Shown here: positions 44,421 to 52,453 of the stretch, in pieces
Layout of the letters: the number at the start of each line of letters is the position of its first letter
Numbering within the stretch: position 1 is the stretch's first letter
NCBI GenBank assembly: GCA_965198895.1
Contig: OZ240676.1
Coordinates: 5,022,001 to 5,086,000, forward strand
Direction: 5' to 3'
DNA: 64,000 nt
From: LMUY01 sp965198895
Lineage (GTDB): Bacteria; Pseudomonadota; Alphaproteobacteria; Acetobacterales; Acetobacteraceae
The notes under the pieces: model-generated
Told to the model about the DNA's origin: nothing
What the model saw: the letters and a program-made list of their open reading frames with translations, nothing else
Databases searched by the model: none
Made by a program: the position numbers and the translations under genes

Positions 44421-45346
44421 TCGCCAGCGCCTACCTGGCTGCCGAGGGGTTCGAGCACACGCTGGCCGAGGAACTGGCCCGGGCCGGAACGACCGTCTCC
44501 GGCTGGCACGGGCGGCTCGCGCTGTCGCCGGATCCGCCGCGCGACTCGGCCTGGGCGATGGATGTCTGGACGGCGCCGGTGGAACTGCCTGCGCCTTCGG
44601 TCAAGGCGGCGGCGGACGCGCTGCGGGCGATCCAGCGGAATTGGGCCGGCTATGCGGCCGGGCACCATCGCCGCTCTGCCCTGATCGCCGAGCGGCTGCC
44701 GCCGGTGCGCGCCCGGCCGCTAAACTTTCCCGAACCGGCGCCGACATCGCACCTCGGTGCATGGACGCTGCTGGACACCGACCGCTTGCTCGCCAGCCCG
44801 ACCAAGACCAGCCCGTTCCCGAACGGCGAGGTGGCGTTCGTCGAGGACCGCGCCGGGCCGCCCTCCCGCGCCTACCTCAAGCTGTGGGAAGCCTGCACCC
44901 GGCTCGGCGCCTGGCCCCTCCCTGGTGAGACCTGCGTGGATCTTGGGGCGTCGCCAGGTGGCTGGACGTGGGCGATCGCGCAGTTGGGTGCCAGCGTGCT
45001 GGCGATCGATCGCGCCCTGCTCGACCCGGCGGTGGCGAGCCTGCCCGGCGTGCGCTGGCAGGAGGGCAGCGCCTTCACCGTCGAGCCGTTCGCCGTGGAT
45101 TGGCTGTTCAGCGACGTGATCGCCTACCCGGCGCCGCTACGGGAGATGGTGGAGCGCTGGATGGGCTACGCCGGGCGGATCGTCTGCACCGTGAAGCTGC
45201 AAGGCGAGACCGACCACGACGCCACCGATGCCTTCAAGGCCTTGGGCGGACGGCTGATGCACCTGCACCACAACAAGCACGAACTCACTTTCGTGTGGTC
45301 GGCTTCTCCTCCCTCTCCCGTTCTTCACGGGAGAGGGCCGGGGTGA
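44417..45346 (+). CDS. RlmM-like SAM-dependent rRNA methyltransferase
   Basis: 309 residues. An N-terminal THUMP-like segment (about 1-95) precedes a FtsJ/RrmJ-type Rossmann methyltransferase: SAM motif DLGASPGGWTWA (about 176-187), DWLFSDVIAYP (motif IV) and VCTVKLQG. RlmM 2'-O-methylates C2498 of 23S rRNA in E. coli; the same role is likely but unproven. The frame runs into a family-1 palindrome: the last dozen residues and the TGA come from the repeat, so the original stop seems lost. Confidence 0.83.
   Translation: MIASAYLAAEGFEHTLAEELARAGTTVSGWHGRLALSPDPPRDSAWAMDVWTAPVELPAPSVKAAADALRAIQRNWAGYAAGHHRRSALIAERLPPVRARPLNFPEPAPTSHLGAWTLLDTDRLLASPTKTSPFPNGEVAFVEDRAGPPSRAYLKLWEACTRLGAWPLPGETCVDLGASPGGWTWAIAQLGASVLAIDRALLDPAVASLPGVRWQEGSAFTVEPFAVDWLFSDVIAYPAPLREMVERWMGYAGRIVCTVKLQGETDHDATDAFKALGGRLMHLHHNKHELTFVWSASPPSPVLHGRGPG
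45311..45346. repeat. family-1 palindromic repeat, forward copy
   Basis: CCCTCTCCCGT (45311-45321), TCTTC, ACGGGAGAGGG (45327-45337), then CCGGGGTGA, whose TGA ends the methyltransferase frame. Pairs in inverted orientation with 45386-45424. Confidence 0.75.
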
Positions 45347-45385
45347 CGGCCGCTTGATGACCGAACCAGTTGGGCGGCAGTCGCA

Positions 45386-45424
45386 CCCTCACCCCGGCCC
45401 TCTCCCGCCCGCGGGAGAGGGAGA
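45386..45424. repeat. family-1 palindromic repeat, inverted copy
   Basis: CCCTCACCCCGG then CCCTCTCCCGC...GCGGGAGAGGG. Reversed relative to 45311-45346 with about 40 bases between, forming a REPIN-like doublet between the convergent methyltransferase and binding-protein genes. Confidence 0.75.
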
Positions 45425-45429
45425 AGACT

Positions 45430-47013
45430 CTACTTCACCGTGACGAAGCGCAGCGGGAAGGAGTCGTCGGCGAGTTCCACCAAATCGACATTCTTACGGG
45501 TCGCCCACACCACGACCTGCTGATGCAGTGGCATGAAAGCGGCGTCGTCATGCAGCATCTTGGAGGCGTCGATGATCTCGGCGTCCCGTTTGGCGTGGTC
45601 CGTCTCGACGGCAATTTGGTCGAGCAGCGTGTCGAATTTCGGGTTGGAATACCCGCCATCGTTGAAGATGCCACGCGTCCCGCTGCGGGTGCCGGCCAGA
45701 TTGTATAGCGAGTTCAGCGCGTCATACGTGTTGGGTGTCCAACCCAGCATGTAGAAGCTGGTTTGGTAGTCGGGATTGCTGATCTCGGCGAAGTATTTCA
45801 GCCGGGTCTGGGCGTTCAGCGTCACCTTGATGCCGATCCGGGCCAGCATCGCGGTGACCGCCTGGCAGATCGCCTCGTCGTTGATGTAGCGGTCGTTCGG
45901 GCAATCGAGCGTCACCCCGAAGCCGTCCGGATAGCCCGCCGCGGCGAGCAGCTTCTTGGCATCGGCAACATCGAACGGGTAGCGCACGTCCGATTCCTCG
46001 GTGTAGCCGTTCACGCCGGGCCCATACAGCAGCCCGGTCGGGTGGGACTGCCCACGCATCACCACGCGCTGGATCGCCTTGATGTCGACGGCCTCGTTGA
46101 AGGCCTGGCGCACGCGCTGGTCCTTGAACGGGTTCTTGCCCTTCACGTCGGACTTCAGCAGTTGGTCGCGCGACTGGTCGAAGCCCAGGAAGACGGTGCG
46201 CAGTTCCGGCGTCTCGAGCACCTTCAGGTCGGCGCTGTTGGACAGGCGCTGCATGTCCTGCGGTGGGACGGTGTACATCATGTCGATGTCGCCCGAGAGC
46301 AGGGCGGCGACGCGGGTGGCGGCGTTGCCGATGACGTTGAATTCAACCTTGTCGAGGTTGCCGGGCATCTTGTCCCACCAGGCCGGGTTCGCGTGCATGG
46401 TGGTGCGGCGGTCGGGCTCGCGGTCGTCCAGGATGAACGGGCCGGTGCCGTTCTCGTGCCGGGTCGCGTAGTTCTCGTCAGATTTCGTCAGGTCCATCGC
46501 CTGCTCGGCATGGTGTTCCTCGCACCACTTCTTGGACATGATCGACCACGAGGTGATCTCCTCCAGGAAGATCGGGTCGGGTACTTTGGTGATGAAGTCG
46601 ACGGTGTAGTCGTCGATCTTCTTCACTGCGGTGACGGCCTGCATGTAGCCGTTGAGCTGGCTGCCGGGTGCCACGACGCGATTGTAGCTGAACACCACGT
46701 CGTCGGCGTTGAACGGCGTGCCGTCGTGGAATTTCACGTCGTGGCGCAGATGGAAGCGCCACGTCGTGGCATTCGGCTGCTCCCAACTCGAGGCCAGGGA
46801 GGGTTCCACCTTCAGCTTCGCATCGCGCCGGACCAGCGGGTCGTAGAAGTTCGCCGTGAACGTCAGCAGGAACGTTTCGCTCCGCGTGTAGGGATCCATG
46901 GAGTTCGCATCGCCATCGTTGGCCCAGCGGAACGTTGCCGCCGAGGCATCCACGGCAGACAGCGAAATCGCGGACGCAAGAAGTGTGACCGCGAACCGGG
47001 ACAGCAGGCGCAT
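45430..47013 (-). CDS. ABC substrate-binding protein, family 5 (orphan)
   Basis: 527 residues. Sec signal MRLLSRFAVTLLASAISLSA with cleavage near ASA; mature start ATFRWANDGDANSMDPYTRS. LRHDVKFHDGTPFNADDVVFSYNR about residue 100 is the family motif. The ATG at 47013 has GGAG nine bases upstream, better than the in-frame ATG at 47028, which overlaps that signal. No transporter genes adjoin; its divergent neighbour is an SDR. Confidence 0.9.
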   Translation of the reverse strand: MRLLSRFAVTLLASAISLSAVDASAATFRWANDGDANSMDPYTRSETFLLTFTANFYDPLVRRDAKLKVEPSLASSWEQPNATTWRFHLRHDVKFHDGTPFNADDVVFSYNRVVAPGSQLNGYMQAVTAVKKIDDYTVDFITKVPDPIFLEEITSWSIMSKKWCEEHHAEQAMDLTKSDENYATRHENGTGPFILDDREPDRRTTMHANPAWWDKMPGNLDKVEFNVIGNAATRVAALLSGDIDMMYTVPPQDMQRLSNSADLKVLETPELRTVFLGFDQSRDQLLKSDVKGKNPFKDQRVRQAFNEAVDIKAIQRVVMRGQSHPTGLLYGPGVNGYTEESDVRYPFDVADAKKLLAAAGYPDGFGVTLDCPNDRYINDEAICQAVTAMLARIGIKVTLNAQTRLKYFAEISNPDYQTSFYMLGWTPNTYDALNSLYNLAGTRSGTRGIFNDGGYSNPKFDTLLDQIAVETDHAKRDAEIIDASKMLHDDAAFMPLHQQVVVWATRKNVDLVELADDSFPLRFVTVK

Positions 47014-47281
47014 CTCGAAAAACTCCATCTATTTGGCGATAGATTCGTAATTAACACGCGAATGATTCTCAGGAAGCAAAATACAGGCGCAACCCGGAGA
47101 ATAATTTTCAGCGCTTGCGTGTCGTTGGATGTTGCCGGTCTGCAACACCCGGCACCACGGTGGTCTGAGCTTGGGATGGGCGGCACCTCGCCACTGGATC
47201 GACGGGACCGCAATGAACATTATGGTTGCTCCCGCCGGGCGGGCGTCGTTCATGACCGCGACGGATACGAAGGAGCGACGC

Positions 47282-48028
47282 ATGGCGGATGAGGCAAAAG
47301 GTTGCGTGATCGTGACTGGCGGCAGCCGCGGCATCGGCGCCGCGATCTGCCGCAAGCTCGCCGCCGAGGGCTACCCGGTGGCCCTCAGCTACACCAGCCG
47401 GGCGGACCTGGCGCAGGCGATCGTTACCGAGATCACCGCAGCGGGCGGCCGTGCCGTCGCTATCGGCGGGGATGTTGCCGACGAGGCCGACATCATCCGC
47501 CTGTTCGCCGAAGCGCAGGCGGCACTCGGCCCCTTGTATGGCCTGGTGAACAACGCCGGCATCGTCGGCGGCAGCAACCGGCTGGCGGATCTGACGGCCG
47601 AGGCGCTGCATCGGACCCTGGCCGTGAACGTGGCAGGCACTGTGCTCTGCGCCCGCGAGGCCGTGCGGGTCCTGAGCACCAAGCGCGGCGGCACCGGGGG
47701 CGCCATCGTCAACATGGCCTCCGTCGCCAGCCGTCTCGGCGGACCCGGCGAGCTCGTGCACTACGCCACCAGCAAGGGCGCGATCGACACGTTCACCATC
47801 GGCCTGGCCCGCGAAGTGGCCGCCGAGGGCATCCGGGTCAACGCGGTCGCCCCCGGGCTGATCGACACCGAGATGAACTCGGCCGAACGCCAGGCCCGCA
47901 TCGTCGGCGGGATCCCGATGCAACGCGTCGGCACGGCGGCGGAGGTGGCGGAGGCGGTCGCCTGGCTGCTGAATCCAGCCGCCTCCTACGTGACCGGCAC
48001 CATCGTGACGGTGTCCGGCGGGCGGTAA
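47282..48028 (+). CDS. short-chain dehydrogenase, FabG-like
   Basis: 248 residues. TGGSRGIGAAI (about 11), NNAGIVGG (about 88), catalytic Ser then YATSKGAID (about 160) and C-terminal YVTGTIVTVSGGR. Close to FabG-like/glucose-dehydrogenase-like SDRs; an oxidoreductase of unknown substrate. GGAG seven bases before ATG. The 268-bp divergent gap to the binding protein includes an AT-rich patch (about 47030-47110) that is the likely promoter region for both. Confidence 0.87.
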   Translation: MADEAKGCVIVTGGSRGIGAAICRKLAAEGYPVALSYTSRADLAQAIVTEITAAGGRAVAIGGDVADEADIIRLFAEAQAALGPLYGLVNNAGIVGGSNRLADLTAEALHRTLAVNVAGTVLCAREAVRVLSTKRGGTGGAIVNMASVASRLGGPGELVHYATSKGAIDTFTIGLAREVAAEGIRVNAVAPGLIDTEMNSAERQARIVGGIPMQRVGTAAEVAEAVAWLLNPAASYVTGTIVTVSGGR

Positions 48029-48036
48029 AGAATCTC

Positions 48037-48079
48037 CCTCTCCCCTCGAGGCAGGGCACCTGCATATCAAGGGGAGAGG
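48037..48079. repeat. degenerate family-1 palindrome with interrupted loop
   Basis: CTCTCCCCT (48038-48046) and AGGGGAGAG (48070-48078) form a 9-bp stem whose 23-base loop holds a second hairpin GCAGG-gca-CCTGC (48051-48063). It lies between the convergent SDR and purC genes and may terminate both. Confidence 0.55.
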
Positions 48080-48086
48080 ATGGAGA

Positions 48087-49055
48087 CTAAAACAACCCCG
48101 CCAGATTGCCCCGGATTCGGTCGAGCACCGGAGCATCCTCCGGCAGTTCGAACCGCTGCCCGGTGATCGTCTCGAACGCCTCGATGTAGACCGCCGATGT
48201 GGCCAGGACCAACTCGTCGGGGATCTTCGGGATCGGGTCGTTGTATGGGTCACACCGGGCAACCACCCAGTTGCGCACGAAATCCTTGTCGAAGCTGTCC
48301 TGCTTCTCGCCGGCGGCGAAGCGGGCCTCGTAGCTGTCGGCACGCCAGTAACGGCTGCTGTCGGGCGTGTGGATCTCGTCCGCGAGCACGATGCGGCCAT
48401 TCGCGTCGGTGCCGAATTCGTATTTCGTGTCCACCAGGATCAGCCCACGCTCCGCCGCCATCGCCTGCCCGCGCGCGAACAGCGCCAGCGCGTACTCGCT
48501 CAACTGCGCCCATTGCGCAGCGCTCAGCAGACCCTTGCCCACGATATCCTGCGGCGTGAGCGGCGCGTCGTGGGCACCCTCGTACGCCTTGCTCGTCGGC
48601 GTCAGGATGGGGGCGGGCAGGCGCTGGTTGGGGCGCAGCCCATCCGGCAGCCGCACGCCATACATGTCGCGTTGGCCGGCATTGTACATCGTCAGTACCG
48701 ACGTGCCCGTGGTACCGGCGAGGTAACCGCGCACCACCACCTCCACCGGCAGGATATCGAGGCGGCGGCCGATCACCACGTTCGGGTCGGGATACGCCAG
48801 CACGTGGTTGGGGCAGATATCCGCCGTGGCCTCGAACCAGTAGCGCGCCGTTTGGGTCAGCACCTGGCCCTTGAGCGGCACGGCGCACAGGATGCGGTCG
48901 AACGCACTCAACCGGTCGGTCGCGATGATGACCCGGCGTCCATCCGGCAGGTCGTAATTGTCCCGCACCTTGCCGCGGTAATGGTTCGGCAGTTCGGGAA
49001 TGGTCGCATCCCGAAGCACGAGGTGGGCGCGGGTGCGGAGCGTTTCGATGTCCAT
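48087..49055 (-). CDS. purC: phosphoribosylaminoimidazole-succinocarboxamide synthase
   Basis: SAICAR synthetase, purine biosynthesis step 8: joins CAIR and aspartate using ATP. 322 residues, the long form similar to yeast Ade1 rather than the ~240-residue bacterial form. Motifs: RGKVRDNYDL (about 27), TDRLSAFD (about 46), VVVRGYLAGT, TPTSKAYEGAHD, LILVDTKYEFG and DEIHTPDSSRYW. Stands alone here, not with other pur genes. Confidence 0.95.
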   Translation of the reverse strand: MDIETLRTRAHLVLRDATIPELPNHYRGKVRDNYDLPDGRRVIIATDRLSAFDRILCAVPLKGQVLTQTARYWFEATADICPNHVLAYPDPNVVIGRRLDILPVEVVVRGYLAGTTGTSVLTMYNAGQRDMYGVRLPDGLRPNQRLPAPILTPTSKAYEGAHDAPLTPQDIVGKGLLSAAQWAQLSEYALALFARGQAMAAERGLILVDTKYEFGTDANGRIVLADEIHTPDSSRYWRADSYEARFAAGEKQDSFDKDFVRNWVVARCDPYNDPIPKIPDELVLATSAVYIEAFETITGQRFELPEDAPVLDRIRGNLAGLF

Positions 49056-49141
49056 GCCGCCATGTTACGGGAGAAGCCGCCGCCTGTCAGTCTGCCGCTG
49101 CCTCTGGCATGCTGCACGCCTTAATCGGACGGAGACCGCGC

Positions 49142-50734
49142 ATGTACCCGACGCCCCGTAGCCACCGTCCGCTCATCATGGGCCGCAACGGCGCCGTCGG
49201 TGCCAACCACCCGGCGGCGGCGCAGGCCGGGTTGGACACGTTGCGCGCCGGCGGCAACGCGATCGACGCCGCGGTCGCCATCTCGCTGGCCCTCGGCGTG
49301 TGCGAGCCGATGATGTCGGGGCTCGGCGGCGACGGCTTCTATCATGTCTATCGGCCGGGCCAGGCCGCCACCGTGTTCAACGGCACCGGGCCGGCCCCGG
49401 CCGCAGCCACGCTCGACCGGTTCGCGGCGGGCATCCCGATCTCGGGCCCGCTGAGCGCGTCGGTGCCGGGCAAGCTGGCGGGGCTGTCGGCGATGCACGC
49501 GGCGCACGGGCGCTTGCCCTGGGCCGGGCTCGCCGCGCCCGCCATCGCCCTGGCGCGCGACGGATTCGCCGCGACCCACGGCTACCGGCTGTTCACCGGC
49601 GACAGCAGGGCCAAGCTCGCCGTCGACATGCGCAGTGCGGCCGTATTCCTCGGCAAGGCATTGGGCGACCTGGTCGTCCAGCCAGACCTGGCCCGCACCT
49701 TGGAGGAGATCGCCGCCGATGGCGCCGAGACCTTCTACCGCGGCCGCCTCGCCGCCCGGCTGGCCCGCGGCTTCGCGGAAACCGGCTGCCTGATCACCGC
49801 CGCCGACCTGGCCGCCTGCGTCGCAGAGGTCACGCCGCCGATCGGGGTGACCTATCGCGGATGGGAGATCACGCAGACCCCGCCCAACTCGACCGGATTC
49901 ACCCTGTTGCAGATGCTGAAGATTGCCGAGCGGTTCAACCTCGCCGCGATGAGCCCCGCCGACCGCGTGCACGTGCTGGTGGAGGCCAAGAAGCTCGCTT
50001 TCCGCGACCGTGAGCGCTACGGAACCGACCCGAGCTTCGGCGCCGTCCCGCTGGAGCATCTGCTGTCCGACGCGTATGCCGACGAGCAGGCCGCCCGCAT
50101 CGACCTGCACCGGTCCGCCGACCTGTCGTTGCACGACATGGCACAGGCGGCCGACACGACATATTTCTGCGTGGTCGACGCGCATGGCAACGCGGTCTCG
50201 GCGATCCAAAGCATCAATAGCGCTTACGGCTCGGGCGTGACCGCGGGGGACACCGGCATTCTGATGAACAATCGGATGGCGTACTGGCATTTGGCGCCGG
50301 GTCACGCGAACCAGTTGGCTCCGGGCAAGCGGGTGCGCCACACGATGAACGCGCCGATGGTGCTGAAGGACGGCGCGCTATGGGGCGTGCTGGGCACACC
50401 CGGCGCCGACAACCAGGTGCAGGTCAACCTGCAGGTGCTGACGGCAATGCTGGATGCCGGCGCCGATCCGCAGACCGCGATCGAGATGCCACGCTGGACC
50501 AGCAGCCAACCCGGCCAAGGCGCCAACTGGCCCCACGAGGGCGACGGCACGCTGACGATCGAGACGGATTTCGGCGCGGACACGCTGGTGGAGTTGGAAC
50601 GTCGCGGCCACCGGCTGACCCGGGTGGGCCACCTGGGCGGCCCGTGCGCGATGCAGGCGATTTGCCTGCTGCCGAACGGGGTCCGCATGGCCGCCTCCGA
50701 CACGCGGCGGGATGGCTGGGCAGGCGCGTACTGA
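49142..50734 (+). CDS. gamma-glutamyltransferase family protein
   Basis: 530-residue Ntn-hydrolase precursor expected to self-cleave before the catalytic Thr339 (ADTTYFCVVDAHGNAVS). The N-terminal part has GANHPAAAQAGLDTLRAGGNAIDAAVA and GLGGDGFYHVY; the C-terminal part AYGSGVTAGDTGILMNNRM and the glycine-rich PGADNQVQVNLQ. No signal peptide was evident, so a cytoplasmic acylase-like role (glutathione, gamma-glutamyl or acyl amides) is possible. Start at ATG 49142, family consistent. Confidence 0.88.
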   Translation: MYPTPRSHRPLIMGRNGAVGANHPAAAQAGLDTLRAGGNAIDAAVAISLALGVCEPMMSGLGGDGFYHVYRPGQAATVFNGTGPAPAAATLDRFAAGIPISGPLSASVPGKLAGLSAMHAAHGRLPWAGLAAPAIALARDGFAATHGYRLFTGDSRAKLAVDMRSAAVFLGKALGDLVVQPDLARTLEEIAADGAETFYRGRLAARLARGFAETGCLITAADLAACVAEVTPPIGVTYRGWEITQTPPNSTGFTLLQMLKIAERFNLAAMSPADRVHVLVEAKKLAFRDRERYGTDPSFGAVPLEHLLSDAYADEQAARIDLHRSADLSLHDMAQAADTTYFCVVDAHGNAVSAIQSINSAYGSGVTAGDTGILMNNRMAYWHLAPGHANQLAPGKRVRHTMNAPMVLKDGALWGVLGTPGADNQVQVNLQVLTAMLDAGADPQTAIEMPRWTSSQPGQGANWPHEGDGTLTIETDFGADTLVELERRGHRLTRVGHLGGPCAMQAICLLPNGVRMAASDTRRDGWAGAY

Positions 50735-50742
50735 ACACTTCT

Positions 50743-50770
50743 CCCTCTCCCGTCCTTCTACGGGAGAGGG
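50743..50770. repeat. family-1 palindromic repeat
   Basis: CCCTCTCCCGT (50743-50753), CCTTCT, ACGGGAGAGGG (50760-50770), located between the convergent GGT-like and binding-protein genes. Its right arm merges into a hexanucleotide tandem array. Confidence 0.75.
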
Positions 50771-50800
50771 AGAGGGAGAGGGAGAGGGAGAGGGAGAGGG
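50762..50800. repeat. hexanucleotide tandem array (GGGAGA)6.5
   Basis: 39 bases made of six exact GGGAGA units plus GGG. It has grown out of the GGGAGAGGG arm of the adjacent palindrome. It ends 16 bases before the stop codon of the binding protein gene on the other strand. Confidence 0.9.
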
Positions 50801-50815
50801 TTGGTTAGGCTCTCC

Positions 50816-52387
50816 CTATGCCTTCTTCACGTTCCAGAACAGCGGCGGGCCGTTCAGCACGCCGGTGACATTGGTCTGAAACGCCGTCGAGAAGAAATAC
50901 TGCCCCACCGGGATATACGGCAGGTCTTCCAGCGCCTGCTTCTGGATGTCCGCCGCCAGCGATTTCTGCGTCGCCAAATCCGGGGCATCGAGCCATTGCT
51001 GGCGCATCGCTTCCAATTTGTCGCTCTTGGGCCAGCCGAACGTGCCCGCGTCACCCGTCGCGCGCAGGAAGGCATTGTTGGCGGGCGTCGCCTGGTCCAG
51101 CCCGGCCCAGAACGTGCCGAAGATGCTCCAGCCGCCTTGCTCCACCGGGTCCTTCTTGGTGCGCCGCTGCACGACGGTGCCCCAATCCGCCACCTGGTAG
51201 TCCACGTTGAAGCCGGCGCGTTGCAGCATGTCGGCCGACACGTCGCCCAGCGCCTTCAGGTTCGGCAGGTCGGAGGCACCCATCAGCACGACCTTCTCAC
51301 CCTTGTAGCCGGCGGCGGCCAAATCCTTCTTCGCCGCGTCGTAATCGCGCTTGCCGGTGAACACCTCGAGCCCGCCGTCGCTCGCCATCGGCAGGCCGGG
51401 ACAAAAGAAGCCGGCCGGGGTGTAGCGCAGCTTCGGATCGTCGCCGGCGACAGCCTCCATGTAGTCGGTCTGGTTGATCACCTTCAGCAACACCCGGCGG
51501 ATCGCTGGGTTATTGAACGGCGGCTGCAACTCGTTCATCCGCAGCGTGCCGATATAGCCGGTAGGGTCGGCGATCATCGTCGTCATGCCCTTGAGCAGCG
51601 GCATCGAATCGGCGTTCGCGATCTCCCACCAATCGATCTCCTTGCGCTGCATCGCCGCCGCCGCGGTCGCCTGGTCGGAGATCACGTGCCATTCCACCCG
51701 GTCCAAAAACACCTGCTTCGGCCCCGAGGTCCATTGCGGGGTGCCACCCTCGCGCGGCACGTAATCGGCGAACTTCTCGTAGACCACCAGGCTGCCGACG
51801 ACGCGCTCGCTGGCGACGAAGCGGAACGGTCCGCTGCCCACCATTTCGGTCACCTGGGTAAACGGGTCGGTCTTGGCCAGGCGCTCCGGCATAATGGCGC
51901 AGATGCTGCTACCGACCTTGCCCAGCATGTCGGGCAACAGCGCGAACGGCCGCTTCAGCTTGAACAGGATCGTCTTGTCATCGGGGGCCGACAGCTCGTC
52001 GGTGTAGGCGATCAGCGTCTGCCCGACGGCATCGCGCTTGGCCCAGCGCTGGATGCTGGCCACGCAATCCCGTGCCAGCACCGGCGTGCCGTCGTGGAAT
52101 TTCAGCCCCGGCCGCAGCGTCAGCCGCCACTGCTTGCCGTCGTTCTCCACCACGTGGCCCGAGACCATCTGCGGCTGCGGGGCGTAATTCGAGTCGATGC
52201 CATACAGCGTGTCGAACACCATCAGCCCGTGGTTGCGGGTGACGTAGGCGGTGGTCCAGATCGGGTCCAGAACCGTCAGGTCCGACTGCGGAATGAACTT
52301 CATCACGCTGCTGCCGGCCGCGCGGACGATGGACGGCATTGCCAGGGCGGCGCCCGAGGCGGCAAGCAGGGTCCGGCGTTTCAGCAT
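50816..52387 (-). CDS. ABC substrate-binding protein, family 5 (orphan)
   Basis: 523 residues. Signal MLKRRTLLAASGAALAMPSI with twin Arg and cleavage after VRA suggests Tat export. Family motif LRPGLKFHDGTPVLARDCVASIQRW about residue 85. No permease or ATPase gene adjoins; it shares direction with the upstream M20D amidohydrolase (66-bp gap) and faces the GGT-like gene, so the set may process one imported peptide-like substrate. Confidence 0.9.
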   Translation of the reverse strand: MLKRRTLLAASGAALAMPSIVRAAGSSVMKFIPQSDLTVLDPIWTTAYVTRNHGLMVFDTLYGIDSNYAPQPQMVSGHVVENDGKQWRLTLRPGLKFHDGTPVLARDCVASIQRWAKRDAVGQTLIAYTDELSAPDDKTILFKLKRPFALLPDMLGKVGSSICAIMPERLAKTDPFTQVTEMVGSGPFRFVASERVVGSLVVYEKFADYVPREGGTPQWTSGPKQVFLDRVEWHVISDQATAAAAMQRKEIDWWEIANADSMPLLKGMTTMIADPTGYIGTLRMNELQPPFNNPAIRRVLLKVINQTDYMEAVAGDDPKLRYTPAGFFCPGLPMASDGGLEVFTGKRDYDAAKKDLAAAGYKGEKVVLMGASDLPNLKALGDVSADMLQRAGFNVDYQVADWGTVVQRRTKKDPVEQGGWSIFGTFWAGLDQATPANNAFLRATGDAGTFGWPKSDKLEAMRQQWLDAPDLATQKSLAADIQKQALEDLPYIPVGQYFFSTAFQTNVTGVLNGPPLFWNVKKA

Positions 52388-52453
52388 CTCAGTTCTCCAG
52401 CGGTCATCGTTTCGCGGCTAATAGGCAGGACCTTGCTGCGATGCACAAGCCGC

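Noticed and set aside
47014..47281. Weak inverted repeats in the AT-rich divergent gap (ATTCG...CGAAT)
   Set aside because: Arms of five to six bases are expected by chance in AT-rich sequence; noted only as a likely promoter region.
50762..50800. Possible CRISPR-like repeat
   Set aside because: Simple contiguous hexamers with no spacers.
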